DNA of 64,000 nt from Hsuehochloa calcarea (GCA_036346395.1 CM070599.1:4331232-4395231); one strand, 5' to 3'. Counted from the first letter of the stretch, positions 32,311 through 45,784 are shown. Notes: generated from the sequence alone by a model not told the origin. Numbers and translations are program-made.

Positions 32311-35300
32311 CATCAGCTATTTGTCGTTCAGTGCTATGGAATGCTTATTTTCTTTGCAGTTTCTTGTTCAGCGTCATCGAACTGCTTGTATGGTTTACGA
32401 AGGGAAGTTGCATGAATCATCTGTTATGCGGTGTCGCTCCCATAGACAGCTTTCCTTGGTTGTTAAAACAGTTTATATAAGTTTTAGTCTATATTCTTCA
32501 TTTTACAGAATAAGTTTAAGTGGTGGCAAATTCGTAGCTAGGAATTCTTAGGTGGTAGCATAGATTCCCACCCCATGTGCTGAATACCTAAGTTGGCTAG
32601 TTTAGCGTGTAAAGTCATAGTGTCATAGGGTATATATATATATCAATTCAATCATAGCTGCTGCCGAGCAGAGGTGAGTGCACACTTCAGGTGGTTACGG
32701 TTGAAATGGATCGAGGATTCAATTGATAGGATCTATGGTTTATGGGCATTAGAAAGTGATTTTCATCGTTCAATCGAAAATCAATAGCTACTGTATTTTG
32801 ATACAGTATTACGACATAGTACTTCAGACACACATGAAATACTGTTCGCACAGCGGGCCTCTGTAGGATCCGAATCCATGGTGGAAATGGATCATTTGTG
32901 TTGAAGGAAAGGATACCGATCCGGTTATGGTTTTTGCATGATTTTTGGCTGGTTTGTGGCAAAAAAGAGAAGAATCCGGTTATAGGCGGTTTTCTGAACC
33001 TTGAGTGACTCTCCTAAGAAGGATCGCAGTTTGCATCCTGATATGGTAATATACTATGCTCCACATGCGAAATTTGCCGATCTTACGGCAATCCAGTGGC
33101 TCTACGACACGTTCTAAGCTGTTGATCCCCATTAGTTATGGTTGATTAGGTCACTTCGGATTTTAATCCAATCATAGAGACGAACATGGGGTTGGGTTGG
33201 TTGGAACGGAGACATATGCCAAGCACAATTAACTAACTAGTGGTAATGCACAACACATTGCCCAAGTCAGAACACCCCAAGTGACACCTAAAATGCAGCA
33301 CCATCTCTCCCTGTTCTCCTGATCTGATTAAGAGAAGTTCGTCTTGTCGGTCTAATTGTTTATGCTTGGTATTATCTCCCATCCGATGCACAAGTCAATG
33401 GATGGCAATTGATGTTGTCGATTTTATAATGTGCTCCTAGCTGTGCGTCTGTTCCACATCTGCTGATCGATGCTGCTCGGGATCCCATAGGAAGTTAAAT
33501 GATGGTGTCAAATGTTTATAATCAGCTCCTTAATTTACTTCACCGAGTACTCTCTAATCACTAACTCACTATGCACCATCATGTAGTATAACATGTTTAC
33601 TATTGCCTTAATTAGAGGCAAACCCATAATTTTGTTTATCTTGGTGGTGTGATGTACATGTGTTTGAAGTTTGAACCAATTTCTTTGCAAATAATTCTCT
33701 TCGGGCATTTTAAAGAGCTATTAGTTTTAAATGCTGGTATTGATTTGCACAGGACAGGTATTGATCGGTAAAGCATATGCAGAAGCTGGTTGCACGCAAA
33801 GTCAGAATGGGTCAATTGCCCAACTCAGCTGCAGCCTGGCCAAGTAGTATTAATCTTCTTCTTCCTGTATGCTTAATTTTGGATTCAAATTGGTTCTAAC
33901 ACAGTATTTTAGTTTCGTAAAAGTTCTAAAAGTATTATAATTAGAACATAATTTCTGTTGTATTAAATTTTAAGGGAGATTTATGTCATATACATTAATT
34001 AGGTAGTTACACTTGAGCAAGACTGTCTAGATGATATATACGAGTGTGTTGCATTGTTGTGATGTACTTCTGTTATGATCCTTAGATCATACCGGTAAAC
34101 ACCAAGTTGTTATTATTTTTAGATTATAGGGGCAAACATCATTGAAGGATAGTCGGGTGGCGTCGGCTGCTAGGGGAGGAAAGATTATAGATTGGGGAGA
34201 CGAAGGGGATTGAGACTTAAACTATTGTATTATCATTGCTTAATGCCAACGGTTACAATATGCCTCCTTATATATAGATGGCACTTCTAACAATTATGAT
34301 TAAAATTAATATAAATGATGACATTCCTAACTAATAGATAACATTTTCAATTACATAATCCATATACAAGAAAACTAATCAGCTATTTAAAGAAATAGAT
34401 ACTCTCATCGAGCAAGGTAACCCCTCTGTAATATTAATGCTACAGTACTTAAATGCTCACATACAGTATTGCTACAGTTTATATGTTACTGTTCACACGG
34501 TACCCCTTGGCGTGCAGCCTCCTGATGGGCTGTGGGTCCCTTGGCCCACGCCCATGACAACTTCTTGGACCATTACATGGTCGTGATGACGGAATTGGGA
34601 GTGTATGGCAAGCAAGGCATAGGATGGGAAGAAATCAAGAACAAATGCTGAGTAGATGGTTGGCCATTGGCAATGGAATTTTGTTTCACAATGAACTTAA
34701 TTTGCTTATCTACGGCACAAAAGTTGCGTAGAAGCAGCTACTACTTCAATGGGTACAAGTCTTACATGCATGGATCTCTCTTTTTTTTATTTGTTTGGAC
34801 ACAAATATATATATATAGATATATATGTTGCTGCCAAATTGCCCATAACATGAAAGGTGGGAGCCATGTCTTACTATTGCATATATATTAGCGCTCTACC
34901 GAAATAAATAAGCATGTTTTTTTATTGACGAGAATCTCTCTTCTGAACGCCATTATAGGGGACAAAATCATAAAAACGAGATCATGCCAAAATTCCATCT
35001 CATCTCAGGATGGATTGGGATCCTCTGCATTGAAGTAGTCAATACAAATGATCAACAGTAACATAGCATTAAGAGCGATTTTCACTGTCCGATCGAAAAC
35101 CAAAGGGTTAAATCAATCGGCACAACGTTCACTACAATAAAATCATCCCGATATTTTCCTCGTTTGCTACGGTGTTGCTACAGCGCCTGAAATCCGAAGA
35201 TGGAGATCACCCTCTCGAAACATGGTTCACATAGAGGTTAGAGAGATTTGGGGAGTGAAGCAGTTGCTTACACCATCTCCACTACTAGGCTACTAGTACT

Positions 35301-37550
35301 CACCAACACACCACACCACACCCTAAAGTATAGCTGCAACTTACAGGGAAGGCAACAGCCGTAGCTGCCTGTTTTTAATAGAAGTGGGGGCGCAAGCAAG
35401 CCATCCAAGCTTTGACCCTGAGCAACTATTTTAAGTGCCAACGGTTTTACACGGTATCAAATAATCAAAGATCATCTAAAAAAACATAATCAAAGATCAC
35501 TCATTTCTCATTAACATGTTCGACTGTTGAGTGTAGAGTCGTGTGGAGGCAGTTGTACTTAACACTTGATCTACAGTAAAAGAAGGTTAGTAGAGCATGT
35601 ACAATGTATGTGTTTAGAGAGGTACTTAGCAAAGAAAAAATGGTCTTTCTTGCCTTGTACTTATTTTGTAGCGTCGACGTTTGATTAGACACCAGTGCTT
35701 AAGAAGTGTTTATGTATATAACTATATATAATCAATAGATAATATAATCATCTAATCACCTACAAAAGAGATGCTTATATTGCACGAAAATTTCTTTTAC
35801 ATTGATTCTTGATGACGTGACTATATTATCTTTCTTTAAGTACTCGTATATAAATATCTCGCATTGTATATGCCCTTATTAGGTGTAGAGACCTCTTGCG
35901 CCATATTAGGCGCAAATTTGGTAAGAGCTCGAAAGGTGACTCTGTGTAAGTATTTACTAAATAATTAGAAAAAAATGAATGACCATGCTAGTGATCAATT
36001 TTCGCCTATATGCAATTTACAATTACTTTCCGCCCATTTATTTTCTATCCTAATTAAAGCGAGAGGGTAGTGAAGTGAAGTTGGAAAATTTACTGGAAGA
36101 AACATCCATATATACCACAGCAATTCACATGAAGAATACTATAATTTCGATAGCAGGTAACATAGATTAGAGTTTGGTTATTTCCCAGAAACGTACTAGG
36201 ATCTGTTTTCCACCTGGTAAAGCTAAGTAATTAAATACAATATGACAATGCAAAGTATGAAAATAAAAATATAAAGTGAAGCAAGAGAGAGTGAAAAAGA
36301 AGTAAATGCAGATATTTTTCTCCATGCTTTGATGTTTAGCCTTTACTTGATTTTGGAAATTAAGTAAGGGGTTGGAAGAAAAGGAGTAGAAAGAGAAGTA
36401 GTCCTATTTTCCGAAAGAGAACTCTCTTTTGAAGCCTAAAATCACTTCGTTTTCACTTCAAGTCTCCACCAAGACATTTTCCACCTTTTGTCTCCGAATC
36501 TCTATGCCAAAAAGAGTGCACTGATATGCTAATTTCATGCTTGCTGGCCAAACAGTGTTTTTTAAGGGCCCAAACAGTGTATTGACATGCTAATTCCACG
36601 GTAGCTGTTCAAGGATTAAATAATGGCTTCAACAACTTCACGCATCCCTTTATATGCTTAAAGAAATCACATAAATGTTGTATGGATGATGAAATCTGAA
36701 CATCCAATTTCACTTTTATATAGCGCTATTTGAATGGGAAGGATCACACATTTCATTGCAATAGGAAAAGGGACTTACACTTGGCAGTGACTAGTAATAA
36801 TTCAAGTTTTGTAGTCGGTCGCTACTCGTCTTTCCCTTGCAGCCTGTGGCAACGACCAAGGAGGTTTTGGGTTGCAAACATTTGTCACTTAGCTTTAATC
36901 AGGCAACTTGAAAAACACTCTTAGTAAATGATCATTTGTACTGGTAAGTTCAGTAGATAGATGTGCATACAATCAGTAAGTTCAAATTGTTCAGATTATG
37001 TCAAAACTAAATACATCAATTCCCCCTTCCTTTATGTGCCCGAAACTTAAACGACATCTACTAATTTGGATTCGAGGAAGTACTGCACCATACCAAAATA
37101 TTCTTGCTACACTAGCGTAAGCTATTTCTTGGTTCGTGCCCGGGGATATACGAGGCTCTGTTTGGAACCAAGAGAATTTCTCATATTGCTATAGGAATTA
37201 ACGGGTTTTTATCATAGTTTTGTCCGCCACCCTGTACTATCTTACTTACGGGCACGACGAATCTCTCGTAGTGTGTTCGTAGGTACCAAATCAAACAAGC
37301 CATATTTTTACTTATTGCCACAGATAGGGCTTGAAACTAGAATTTGTATGGTACTCATGCACGAACTACTCAATTGATGTGTCTTCCTCTTTTACACTGT
37401 CTGCTCACTTATAGAACAAAATCTCATAGTGGTGTCATGGATGATGGAAAAGGACTGGATGACACAAATATCCTATTTTCACAGATCCCAAAATAACATA
37501 CTTTCACAGCCCAAAATCTCCTAGTGGCACACTGGCAGCCAATCCAGCCA
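32311..37550. other. Gene-poor spacer
   Basis: No protein-like frame above background. It is AT-rich, with a TA run at 32632-32643, an LTR-like fragment at 34071-34520 and a possible Tourist-like segment at about 37153-37308 (GGCTCTGTTTGGAACC ... CAAACAAGCC). No RNA gene recognised. Confidence 0.55.
34071..34520 (-). repeat. LTR-like repeat fragment, inverted relative to 19790-20165
   Basis: On the - strand it ends TATGATCTAAGGATCATAACA-like sequence preceded by GGTGTTTACC and AGCCGACGCC, the same landmarks as 19790-20165. A TATA-like CTATATATAAGG lies upstream on that strand. It is probably a solo or truncated LTR. Confidence 0.5.
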
Positions 37551-37599
37551 TACATATATCAACCTCCAAAGCTTTCTCCATCTGGCCACCATCTCCCGG

Positions 37600-37601
<2 letters not shown>

Positions 37602-37642
<41 letters not shown>
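37602..37642 (+). repeat. (CT)n tract in 5' leader of zinc-finger gene
   Basis: About 20 CT units lie roughly 70 bases before the start codon, after a TATA-like ATATATC near 37553. A pyrimidine leader of this kind is common in grass genes and can carry GAGA-type sites on the other strand. Confidence 0.8.
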
Positions 37643-37645
<3 letters not shown>

Positions 37646-37714
37646 GCATCACCAACCTTCCTAACCAGTTCCACACACTCCACCTTGTATTCTCCACCCG
37701 TCACAGGCACAGAC

Positions 37715-38680
37715 ATGGGCGGCATCCAAGGAGAGGCCGGCACGCCGCCCGACGCGATGGCGATGGCGATGGCGATGGCGCAGGAGCAGGCGGGAGCCCT
37801 CGCGGCGGTCGTCGTCAAGGGGAAGCGCAGCAAGCGGCGGCGCGTCGCGGTGATCGCCGCCGCGGAGTCGTCGTCCGCCGCCACGGAGGGCTCCATGTCG
37901 CGGTCCGGCGCGGACGAGGCCGCGTCCGGGTGCGTCCCTGAGGAGGAGGAGGACATGGCGCTCTGCCTCATGCTCCTCGCCCGCGGAGGCTACGGCGCCC
38001 GTCCCGGGTCGCCGGCTCAGGATGCTGGCCCGGCGGTGGCGGTGGCGAAGGAGGCCAAGTTCCGGAGCCGGCGCCGGGTCGACGGCGCCGCCGGCGAGTT
38101 CGTGTACGAGTGCAAGACGTGCAACAAGTGCTTCTCGTCCTTCCAGGCGCTCGGCGGCCACCGCACCAGCCACAAGAAGCCTCGCCTCGCACCGCCGCTG
38201 CCACCGACGACGCCATCCGACGACAAGAAGACGGCCGTCGCGGAGGCCACAACCGCGGAGGAGAAGCCGCCGCCGCCGCCACCAGCCCAAGTAACCACCG
38301 ACCCAACAGTACTAGCCATGCCAGTAATACCAAAGAAAGAAGTGGACACGAACGCCACCGCCACCACCATCATGAACAGCTCCAAGCAGCCGAGGGTGCA
38401 CGAGTGCTCGATATGCGGCGCCGAGTTCGCCTCCGGGCAGGCGCTCGGCGGCCACATGCGGCGGCACCGGCCGCTCGTGCCGACGTCGGTCTCCGCGATG
38501 GACGACGGTCCGAGGAAGGAGAAGAGCCTCCTGGAGCTGGATCTCAACATGCCCGCGCCATGCGACGACGGGGAGACGTCGGCGACATCGCCGCCGCCAG
38601 CGTTCGCCTTCGCCGTCAAGGAGAGGTCGCCTCTGCTCTTCCCGGCGTCGGCGTCAGCCTTGGTTGACTGCCATTACTAG
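37715..38680 (+). CDS. ZAT-type two-finger C2H2 zinc-finger protein with EAR motif
   Basis: An intronless 321-residue protein of the plant C1-2i class, a likely nuclear transcriptional repressor, often stress-related in this class. In order: basic nuclear-localisation run KGKRSKRRR (about residues 37-45), leucine-rich L-box around EEEDMALCLMLLARG (about 79-93), finger one YECKTCNKCFSSFQALGGH (about 131-149), proline/alanine linker, finger two HECSICGAEFASGQALGGH (about 229-247), and near the C-terminus the EAR repression motif LELDLNMPAP (about 276-285). Both fingers carry QALGGH, the plant DNA-contact motif, with complete zinc ligands. The start is the first ATG in frame after the CT leader; a methionine-alanine repeat (MAMAMAMA) follows at about residues 15-22. 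High GC marks it off from surrounding spacer. The exact family member is not named with confidence. Confidence 0.93.
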   Translation: MGGIQGEAGTPPDAMAMAMAMAQEQAGALAAVVVKGKRSKRRRVAVIAAAESSSAATEGSMSRSGADEAASGCVPEEEEDMALCLMLLARGGYGARPGSPAQDAGPAVAVAKEAKFRSRRRVDGAAGEFVYECKTCNKCFSSFQALGGHRTSHKKPRLAPPLPPTTPSDDKKTAVAEATTAEEKPPPPPPAQVTTDPTVLAMPVIPKKEVDTNATATTIMNSSKQPRVHECSICGAEFASGQALGGHMRRHRPLVPTSVSAMDDGPRKEKSLLELDLNMPAPCDDGETSATSPPPAFAFAVKERSPLLFPASASALVDCHY

Positions 38681-39498
38681 CAACAGAGAGTAAACACCAA
38701 TTAGCTTCTCTGTTTCTCATTTCACACATACATTCCTTCCTCTTCCTGTGATCTAAATATTCTTTTCTTTTGCTATTTCTATTCAAATGATTGGAAAATT
38801 GGAACGGGTGATGTGAATTATTGCTACAAATGTTTGGAATTTGACCTTGTGTGATTAATTCCATTAATTCATTCATTGACATTTGATCAGTGTCCCATTT
38901 TCCTCTTACTATAGTACGAGTAATTCTTTTGATCATAAGTTGATATTCTTCGCAAGATTTGATCAAAATCAGTATAGGCAGCATTGCCACTGTGTGATCA
39001 TCATTCATCAGCAGTGAGCTGACGATGAGTGCAAACGAGTGTAAAGTGGCAAGCAAGCAAGACAGAGAAAGGGCAGGAAAAGGTGGGTACTAGGCATTGT
39101 GCTCACGTAAAGGGGGTGATCTCTCTCTCTCTCTCTAGGTGTGTGCTATTATAGTATTGTGTGATCTCTCTCTCTCTCTCTCTCTCTCCATCATCATCTA
39201 ATCTTTTTGGGAGTTAGCTTGGGTTTGGTTTGGTTATTATTGCTCTACCGCCAAGAAAAGACTCCATCCCTGCTTCCATTGGGCAAGGTTCCTGTGCAAA
39301 GTTGCAACCACACCCAACCCAACTCCTTCGATGCCACATTAGGTGATCACCATTACGATCCTCTACAGTGCCACATTGGGTGATTACCATTACGATCCTC
39401 TCTACAGTGTCCTGTCTACCAGCTAGTAGCACAGCATCACAAATTGCCACACTAACTCACATAATTAACATATATAGATTTCTGAATCGCACGTGCTC

Positions 39499-39784
39499 GA
39501 TACCAGGAAAAACTCGTCGCTGAAATTTCGCCGATAACCGGCGGTTTTCGGTGTTATCGGTGGGAGCCTTATAAAAATTTCAAACCGGAAAAAATCGGAT
39601 TTATGTTATTTTCATCAATATATAAAGGATATTCATATTTTAATTGCAAAATTATACAGATTTATTTTTACATCTGAAAATTTCAAAAAAAAAATCATCT
39701 GAAAAAAACCAAAAAATCTGGTAACCGCCGATTACTAGTTCTAACGGTGTGGTCCGATAAAATTTGCAAACCGGTAGAGTTTTC
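39499..39784. mobile_element. Possible hAT-like element of a different subtype
   Basis: An AT-rich core (about 39600-39700) is bounded by AACCGGCGG and CCGCCGATTAC motifs. CGTGCTC occurs on both sides (39492-39498 and 39785-39791), an 8-bp duplication if one mismatch is allowed. Ends (GATACCAGG / TTTTCC) do not match Ac/Ds well. Confidence 0.45.
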
Positions 39785-40458
39785 CGTGCTCAAGCCAAGG
39801 CATGTTTGGAACACATGCAAGAATTGAATTGGAAATTTGGCAGTACGGTTCCCGTATGATTCCTACATGCATTTCCGATGTTGTAAATTGGGTCCAAGTG
39901 TTTTTGCACACAGAATGATCAGTGAATAGTATGTACGCTAAACTTGATGGTCAACTATATAAGAAGCATATTTTTCTAGACAAGAATTTGAAAATTTACC
40001 ATTATGAGATAAATGCATTTGAGGATTTACATCTCGATGTCTCGCTGACATGTGATCACATGTCAATGAGACATCGATGAGTAATTCCTCAGTAATTCCT
40101 TTTTTAGATTAGTTAAGTGATTAGGAGTGTGGTTAGGAGGTGTTGGAGGTGCAGAGAATCCAGGTGAGCTAGCGAGCTCGTGCGGTGGGGTAGTGGGGGA
40201 GTGGACAACGAGGCAACATGGTAGCAGCCCCTGACCCTGCCCTGAGAGGCCCCCAACTCCAACCATCACACACTAATACCTGTAATGTAGTATTGGCCCT
40301 CCACTCCCTCTCCAATATTCCCCTGGCTTCGAATGTAATATACTAATATATATTTTTTGCCCTTTCTATTCTAGTAGTAACTATGTTACTATGTTAGTGT
40401 GAAGAATAATAGCCTAAAATTGCCACAACTATGCTTATATGGCATACCAAGATAGCCA

Positions 40459-40569
40459 GGGCCTTATTTGATACACGAGAATTTTTTATTGATTTTTGTA
40501 CTAATTGAGTTGTTTTCTATGAGATTCCTACGACATTTCAGTGAAATTTCTGTATTCCAAACGAGGCCT
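40459..40569. mobile_element. Tourist-like MITE remnant
   Basis: Left end AGGGCCTTATTTGATAC and right end CCAAACGAGGCCT are inverted repeats of the Tourist/Harbinger type (GGCCTTGTTTGG). The target duplication was not established. Confidence 0.5.
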
Positions 40570-43500
40570 GGTTTCTCTTGTACCCACTAGTTGTTCATCA
40601 AAATCTTGGTGGGAACTTCACAAGAACTGATTTTTTTTTCTTACAAGGATCAGCTGGAATTACCTAGAATTTGCTATTACTCTGAGTAAGATCTTAAAGG
40701 TAATGTATTTCTACAAATTGCCGAATATGATCTGTCTCCACTGCTTCATTGATTAGTTAGCTTAATATAATTGATCTTTGATAATAAAAAAGATTAGAAC
40801 TAATAATGGGTTTGATCAACATCACTTCCACCTTCCCAACCACACCACGCCTCAATCGTACCCACCATATGCTATGCTATGCTCCAGCTGCATTGAAAAC
40901 GGAGTAATAAACATGTGAACACACAACACTTTGGTATGTGATCTTCAAAATTCTAAGTAGGCCTTCCTTTTCGTTAACCAACAAATCTCCATGAGATACT
41001 TCAATGCTACACATCATGGTTAACAAGTGAACATTGTTCAATGGAAATATTGGCTTTGGTATCAACCAATTTTGATCTACTCCATTTGTAGTTAACTACC
41101 CTCATAAAGGGATCATAAAATTCATAACAAATTGTTAAAACTTATGTTGTTAAGTGATTTTGATCTCTCTCTCTGTCTCTGTCTCTCTCTCTCACACACA
41201 CACACAATTGGGGCATGCTGTAGTGCATTTTCCATCCTTACAACAATTTAAGAATTATTAGAGAAGAACAATGATATACTCATGTATAGCTTTACAATTG
41301 TTCTTAAAAACATAGTTGGTGGTGTAAATCAACCCACCAGGTCTAGAATTAGTTACCCAGTAGAGATCAAGTTTGATTAGTTTACAGTACAGAATGTGTA
41401 GAGTAACTTAGGAACTGGTGAGATTTTGTAACAGAAGCTTTGTGCTAAGAGATGTCCCAATTAAAGAAAGCTAAACCGTGTGTGACATGACTAATGGTTT
41501 TTCTGAGAGAGATGTGACTAATTGATTGGTACCCACTACTTTGAACAGTTGCACACCCCCATTAATGGCTAGCAGAGATACATATCCCTCTAGCTCATCA
41601 CTAATATTATATAAAAAAAATCACAATGAAATATCCCAATTTAACCTGGAGAGGCCTAATTAAGCCTCAAAGTAAAGCTTGGCTGTGCCTAAAAAAAAAT
41701 CATTAATCAAGTGCACCTCTGGGAGTAAATGCAGGTGTTTGAGAGAGAATGGCACATGGAGCTTGGCTGTGCCCAAGTTTTCTTTATGCACATGCACTTC
41801 ATCACTGCCCTAATCTCAGAAATATACACATGCAAGCTATATACAATTAACCTATACTACTGTCATTATACTCTTCAACAGTTGATTATTTACTTAATTA
41901 GTCTTCCAGCTAGCTTGTCAACAACCATTACATTTGGAAAACTTGGCCATACGTCAATACTCATAAGATACTCTCCTGACCTAACATATACTTGTATACA
42001 GTCCTCAATTTGATCTTATCTCTTATTTTGCTTCTTTTTTTGGCTACATACAAAAGCAATTCATGTTGCTTTCTTGCACAGCCTGACCAAAGAGTTCCGT
42101 GCAACTTTTAGTAAGATATGTACTTGTCTACTAATGACATAGAACTGGAACTTTCATTTGATTATTTCACAAGAGAAGTCTTATCTCTGGTGTGTGTGAT
42201 GTGATTCCAAAAAAGTAAAGAAAAGTGCGTTATGGTGTGTTGTACTACGAGTGGTTGGTGTTTTGCTCACGTTGAGTAGCAGAGTCACCAACTAATTAAG
42301 AAAGGAGAGTAAGGCGGAGTTTTTGACTCATTTGATCTTCTTTTGGGATATGATAGTAAATCTAGTTCTTTAAAAGAAATGACAAACATAACACTTTCAC
42401 CATACAAAAATACCACAGTAGGCCATCTACTACTCTCCGTGCGTGGCAGCGAAAAAACAACCACCGAGGTGGAATAGGTGTGCTGTAGATACAGTTTAAA
42501 GCACTGTTTTAACACAATGACCATAAAGACAACCATAAAGACAACCATCGTAGAATGAAAAAGTACTGTTTACATGCGGTTTTTTTGGGTTACCTGGCTT
42601 GATATGCTGTTTTTGAATGGTAGATGTGATATTTTCGCTATTTTATACTATGTCTACGAGTGAGTGAGTGAGTGAGTGAGATGCGTTGTAGCTACATACA
42701 GTAGTAGAGTGGAGTGCTTCACACTACCAGCAAAGTGGACTTCACTTCCAGTGGCATTAAAGGAGCTGCAGCCACAGGCCACTCCTCCCCAGTAGTTAGA
42801 GGTCGTTGGAACCTACTTTCTTGTGGGACCCACAACTAACTGCCCCCTCCAAGCATCTATGCCACACTGAAAATGCTATGTACACACTCTCTTTTGAACC
42901 TGCCCACACAAGCACGGTTTGTGAGAGTTTAGAAGGTAAGTACATCAGTACATGCACTTTGTTTTATGCATTAAATATTATACATGTTTCTGTTAGACCA
43001 AAAGGTAAGTACAACTAGACTTAAGCTTATGTTGGTTCTATGTGATCAGCATTGAGACATTAAATTAGAAGCAACACTAAAGCATGTGCATCATCATCTA
43101 TGTAATGTAATTAATAACCATTGAAGATCGTATGATGTGCTATTTTTTCTTCTTCTATTTCCACTGTTTTGTGGATCACATAGGATTAACAAGGATGATT
43201 TACATATTTGTCACTGAATTCTTTAAGTTTGCATGTTTGCCGCTCCAAAAAGTAAAATATGCCTCCTGAAATGCCATTGCCAGAGTAGAAAAATACACTT
43301 TATGCTTTCTAACAATGACTGAGGTGTTTGACTATATGCAAATGAATTTTCTACCATCTCAAATATTTGAAAATAATTGTGAAAAAGTCAGTATGTAAGA
43401 CTTTATTCCATCTAGGCATTCTATTAAAAAAATTTATGTATGGACTCAACAGGTGAAGGTAGCGGTCTTGCGGAGAGGCGGCGATAGCAGGGGCTATACT

Positions 43501-44320
43501 ACCATTACGTGTTGAGGAAGCAGATAGACTAGGTATACTTTATTTTTATGGAATTGTAGTGTGTAAACAAATTTATCTCTTTTTGTACATGTACAAATAA
43601 CTAGGAGGTGTACACCTAGTTATTTCCAGCCCTATCATTCCCCTACTGTTGTTCCTTTCCATGAGTCCTTTTACTTGGATCCTTTTGTTGATTTGGATAT
43701 GGATGGTTCGTTGGCAAGTGGGCAAAACAAAAGCTATCAGCTCACAACCTCACAAGGCATTCCACAATCTTTTCACAGGGGGTGCACTGGAGTGTTATTA
43801 GAAACCTGCCTAGTGCCATGCAATGGCAGCCAAGTGATTGCATAGCTGATGAAAGCTCTGTGGAGTGGTGGCTTCACCGATTGGATCTCTCCCTTGGATT
43901 TGGTCCTTCTTCTGAACCTTTACATGCCCCACTAGGGACACAAACTTAAGAATAAGTAGTTGATTGTAGTGTTGGAGAGGCTAGACCATGCATGATTTCT
44001 CAATTAATCAAACTATATATATCCATGTATATATTACTTAGGAGAGTGCATGTTCCATATGAGCTACCTAGCCAGTTGAGTGATATAATATATTTTTTCA
44101 ACTCTGTTTATAGGCATTCTGATATATCAAATATAAAGACAATTTTGATCCAAATAAACGAGTCTTCAGTTTTATTTTACTTCTTAGAAAAGATCTTAAA
44201 ATAAAACGAATCCCTTTATAAATCACATAAATACTAACATTTGGTTCAATTTTGCTTCTGTACATAGTGTTGTTTTTTTTTCTATTTATGAGATCATATC
44301 CTTTTATGCTTTTGTTTTTT

Positions 44321-44855
44321 GGAAAATAAACACTCATATAAGTCACCTGACTTTTCAATTTAACCCCCCCACACACACACACACATCTCATATCTCATTT
44401 TTGTATACTTTGCTCCCCATAAGTTAAGTTAGCTTACAAGTACCCCCTAGGTTGCATGGCCGCACTATTCTCTCATGGTTTAATTATCTTTGGCACTTGT
44501 TTCGATGATTTTAGTAATTATGCAAGTGATATCAATACTTGTATCAATAATTTGAGTGATTTTTGTATTCGTAATACACGATTTTAGCACCGAAACATTA
44601 GTAACGAAATGGCGCATTACAAGTATCAAAATCACTCAAATAATTAAAATAAAGAGTAGCATCATTGAAACAAATATTGGCACCACTAAAACAAGTCCCA
44701 AAGATAACGAAAACCATGAAAAAAATAGTGCTAACATACGGCCTGGGGGTTATTTGAATGCCAACTTAACTTACAAGAGGCAAAGTAAACGATAATTAGA
44801 TATAGGGGCAAATTAAAAAAGTAGATGACTTATGGAGGTGTTTATGTATTTTTCC
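44321..44855. mobile_element. 535-bp fold-back element with arms of about 250 bases
   Basis: Bases from GGAAAATAAACACTC on the left pair, with gaps, with the complement of the right end (ATTTTTCC at 44855). Pairing continues through AAGTTAAGTT, TACCCCC, GCACTATT, CATGGTTT and ATCTTTGG to the middle near 44580. The whole element is thus one long imperfect hairpin. A CA tract (44369-44384) has grown in the left arm. Confidence 0.72.
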
Positions 44856-45203
44856 TTAATTTTTTATATTCTCTCGTTCTATACAAAATAGTGTAGAAAA
44901 ATTCTTTGCAGTTTGACCTGGTGGATTTTATATAAGGTTTGAGAGCCTTGTCTCGTATATACATTGGGTGTTCAGTGTTCTATTCCTATCACGATGCTTG
45001 ATGTGGTTTGTTCCCAATATCCTCACTTTTTTGGGGAGGAATATACTCACATTTGTAGTGCACATGTTTCACTGTCTTGTGTTTTTTTTAGTAAATTACA
45101 GTTTGCACCATGTATTATGTATGGTGTTTCATTTTAGGGCAGGTTTATCACATACTTTCACTTTGCATCATCCTAGCCATCCTAATGTTGCACTTCACCC
45201 CAG

Positions 45204-45204
<1 letters not shown>

Positions 45205-45289
<85 letters not shown>
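45205..45289. repeat. Compound microsatellite (CA)n(TA)n
   Basis: Roughly 25 CA units (45205-45254) run directly into about 17 TA units (to 45289). Repeat-coded open frames across it are artefacts. Confidence 0.95.
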
Positions 45290-45292
<3 letters not shown>

Positions 45293-45784
45293 ACATCACC
45301 ATGGCTAAGTAGGCAAGCTCCATACTGACCTTGCATCTCCTTTCCACCTTAATTGCTCGGCTCAGTCTCTATAACAATCTCCCCCTCCATACTTGGGCCA
45401 TCAACAAGCTAATCCTGAAACAAATCTTCAATATCTGTATCACCCTCATCATGGTATCTTGGGTCTGCCCTTTGTCTCTTCATCTCATTCAACTGCTCAA
45501 GTTGGTACTCTTCTTCCTCTTCACCATCTCCCTATTCACCATTGCACATCTTCATGTTCATCACCACCTACCATCTTCATGTTCATCTCAGGCCGGAGCC
45601 GAGGAAGCGATAGAAAGATGGAGGCTCGATGCGGAGCTCGAGCACGGATCCGGCATCCGGCGGTGTTGGTCGACTCTGTGGCAACGAGAGTCAAGTCGAG
45701 GCGGGAGAATACGGTGTGTTAGCGGTGTACTGTGTCGAGACTCCATTGCGGTGCAATAGTGTTGTTGACCTCAGGTGAGGTCGC

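Noticed and set aside
37504..38619. Large antisense frames over the zinc-finger gene
   Set aside because: Shadows of a GC-rich coding exon; the + strand frame has the full motif set.
44968..45336. Frames encoding TH and YI repeats
   Set aside because: Translation of the (CA)n(TA)n microsatellite.
45453..45464. TGGTATCTTGGG as a Copia primer site
   Set aside because: Only the first seven bases match the tRNA-Met complement, and no LTR or gag adjoins it.
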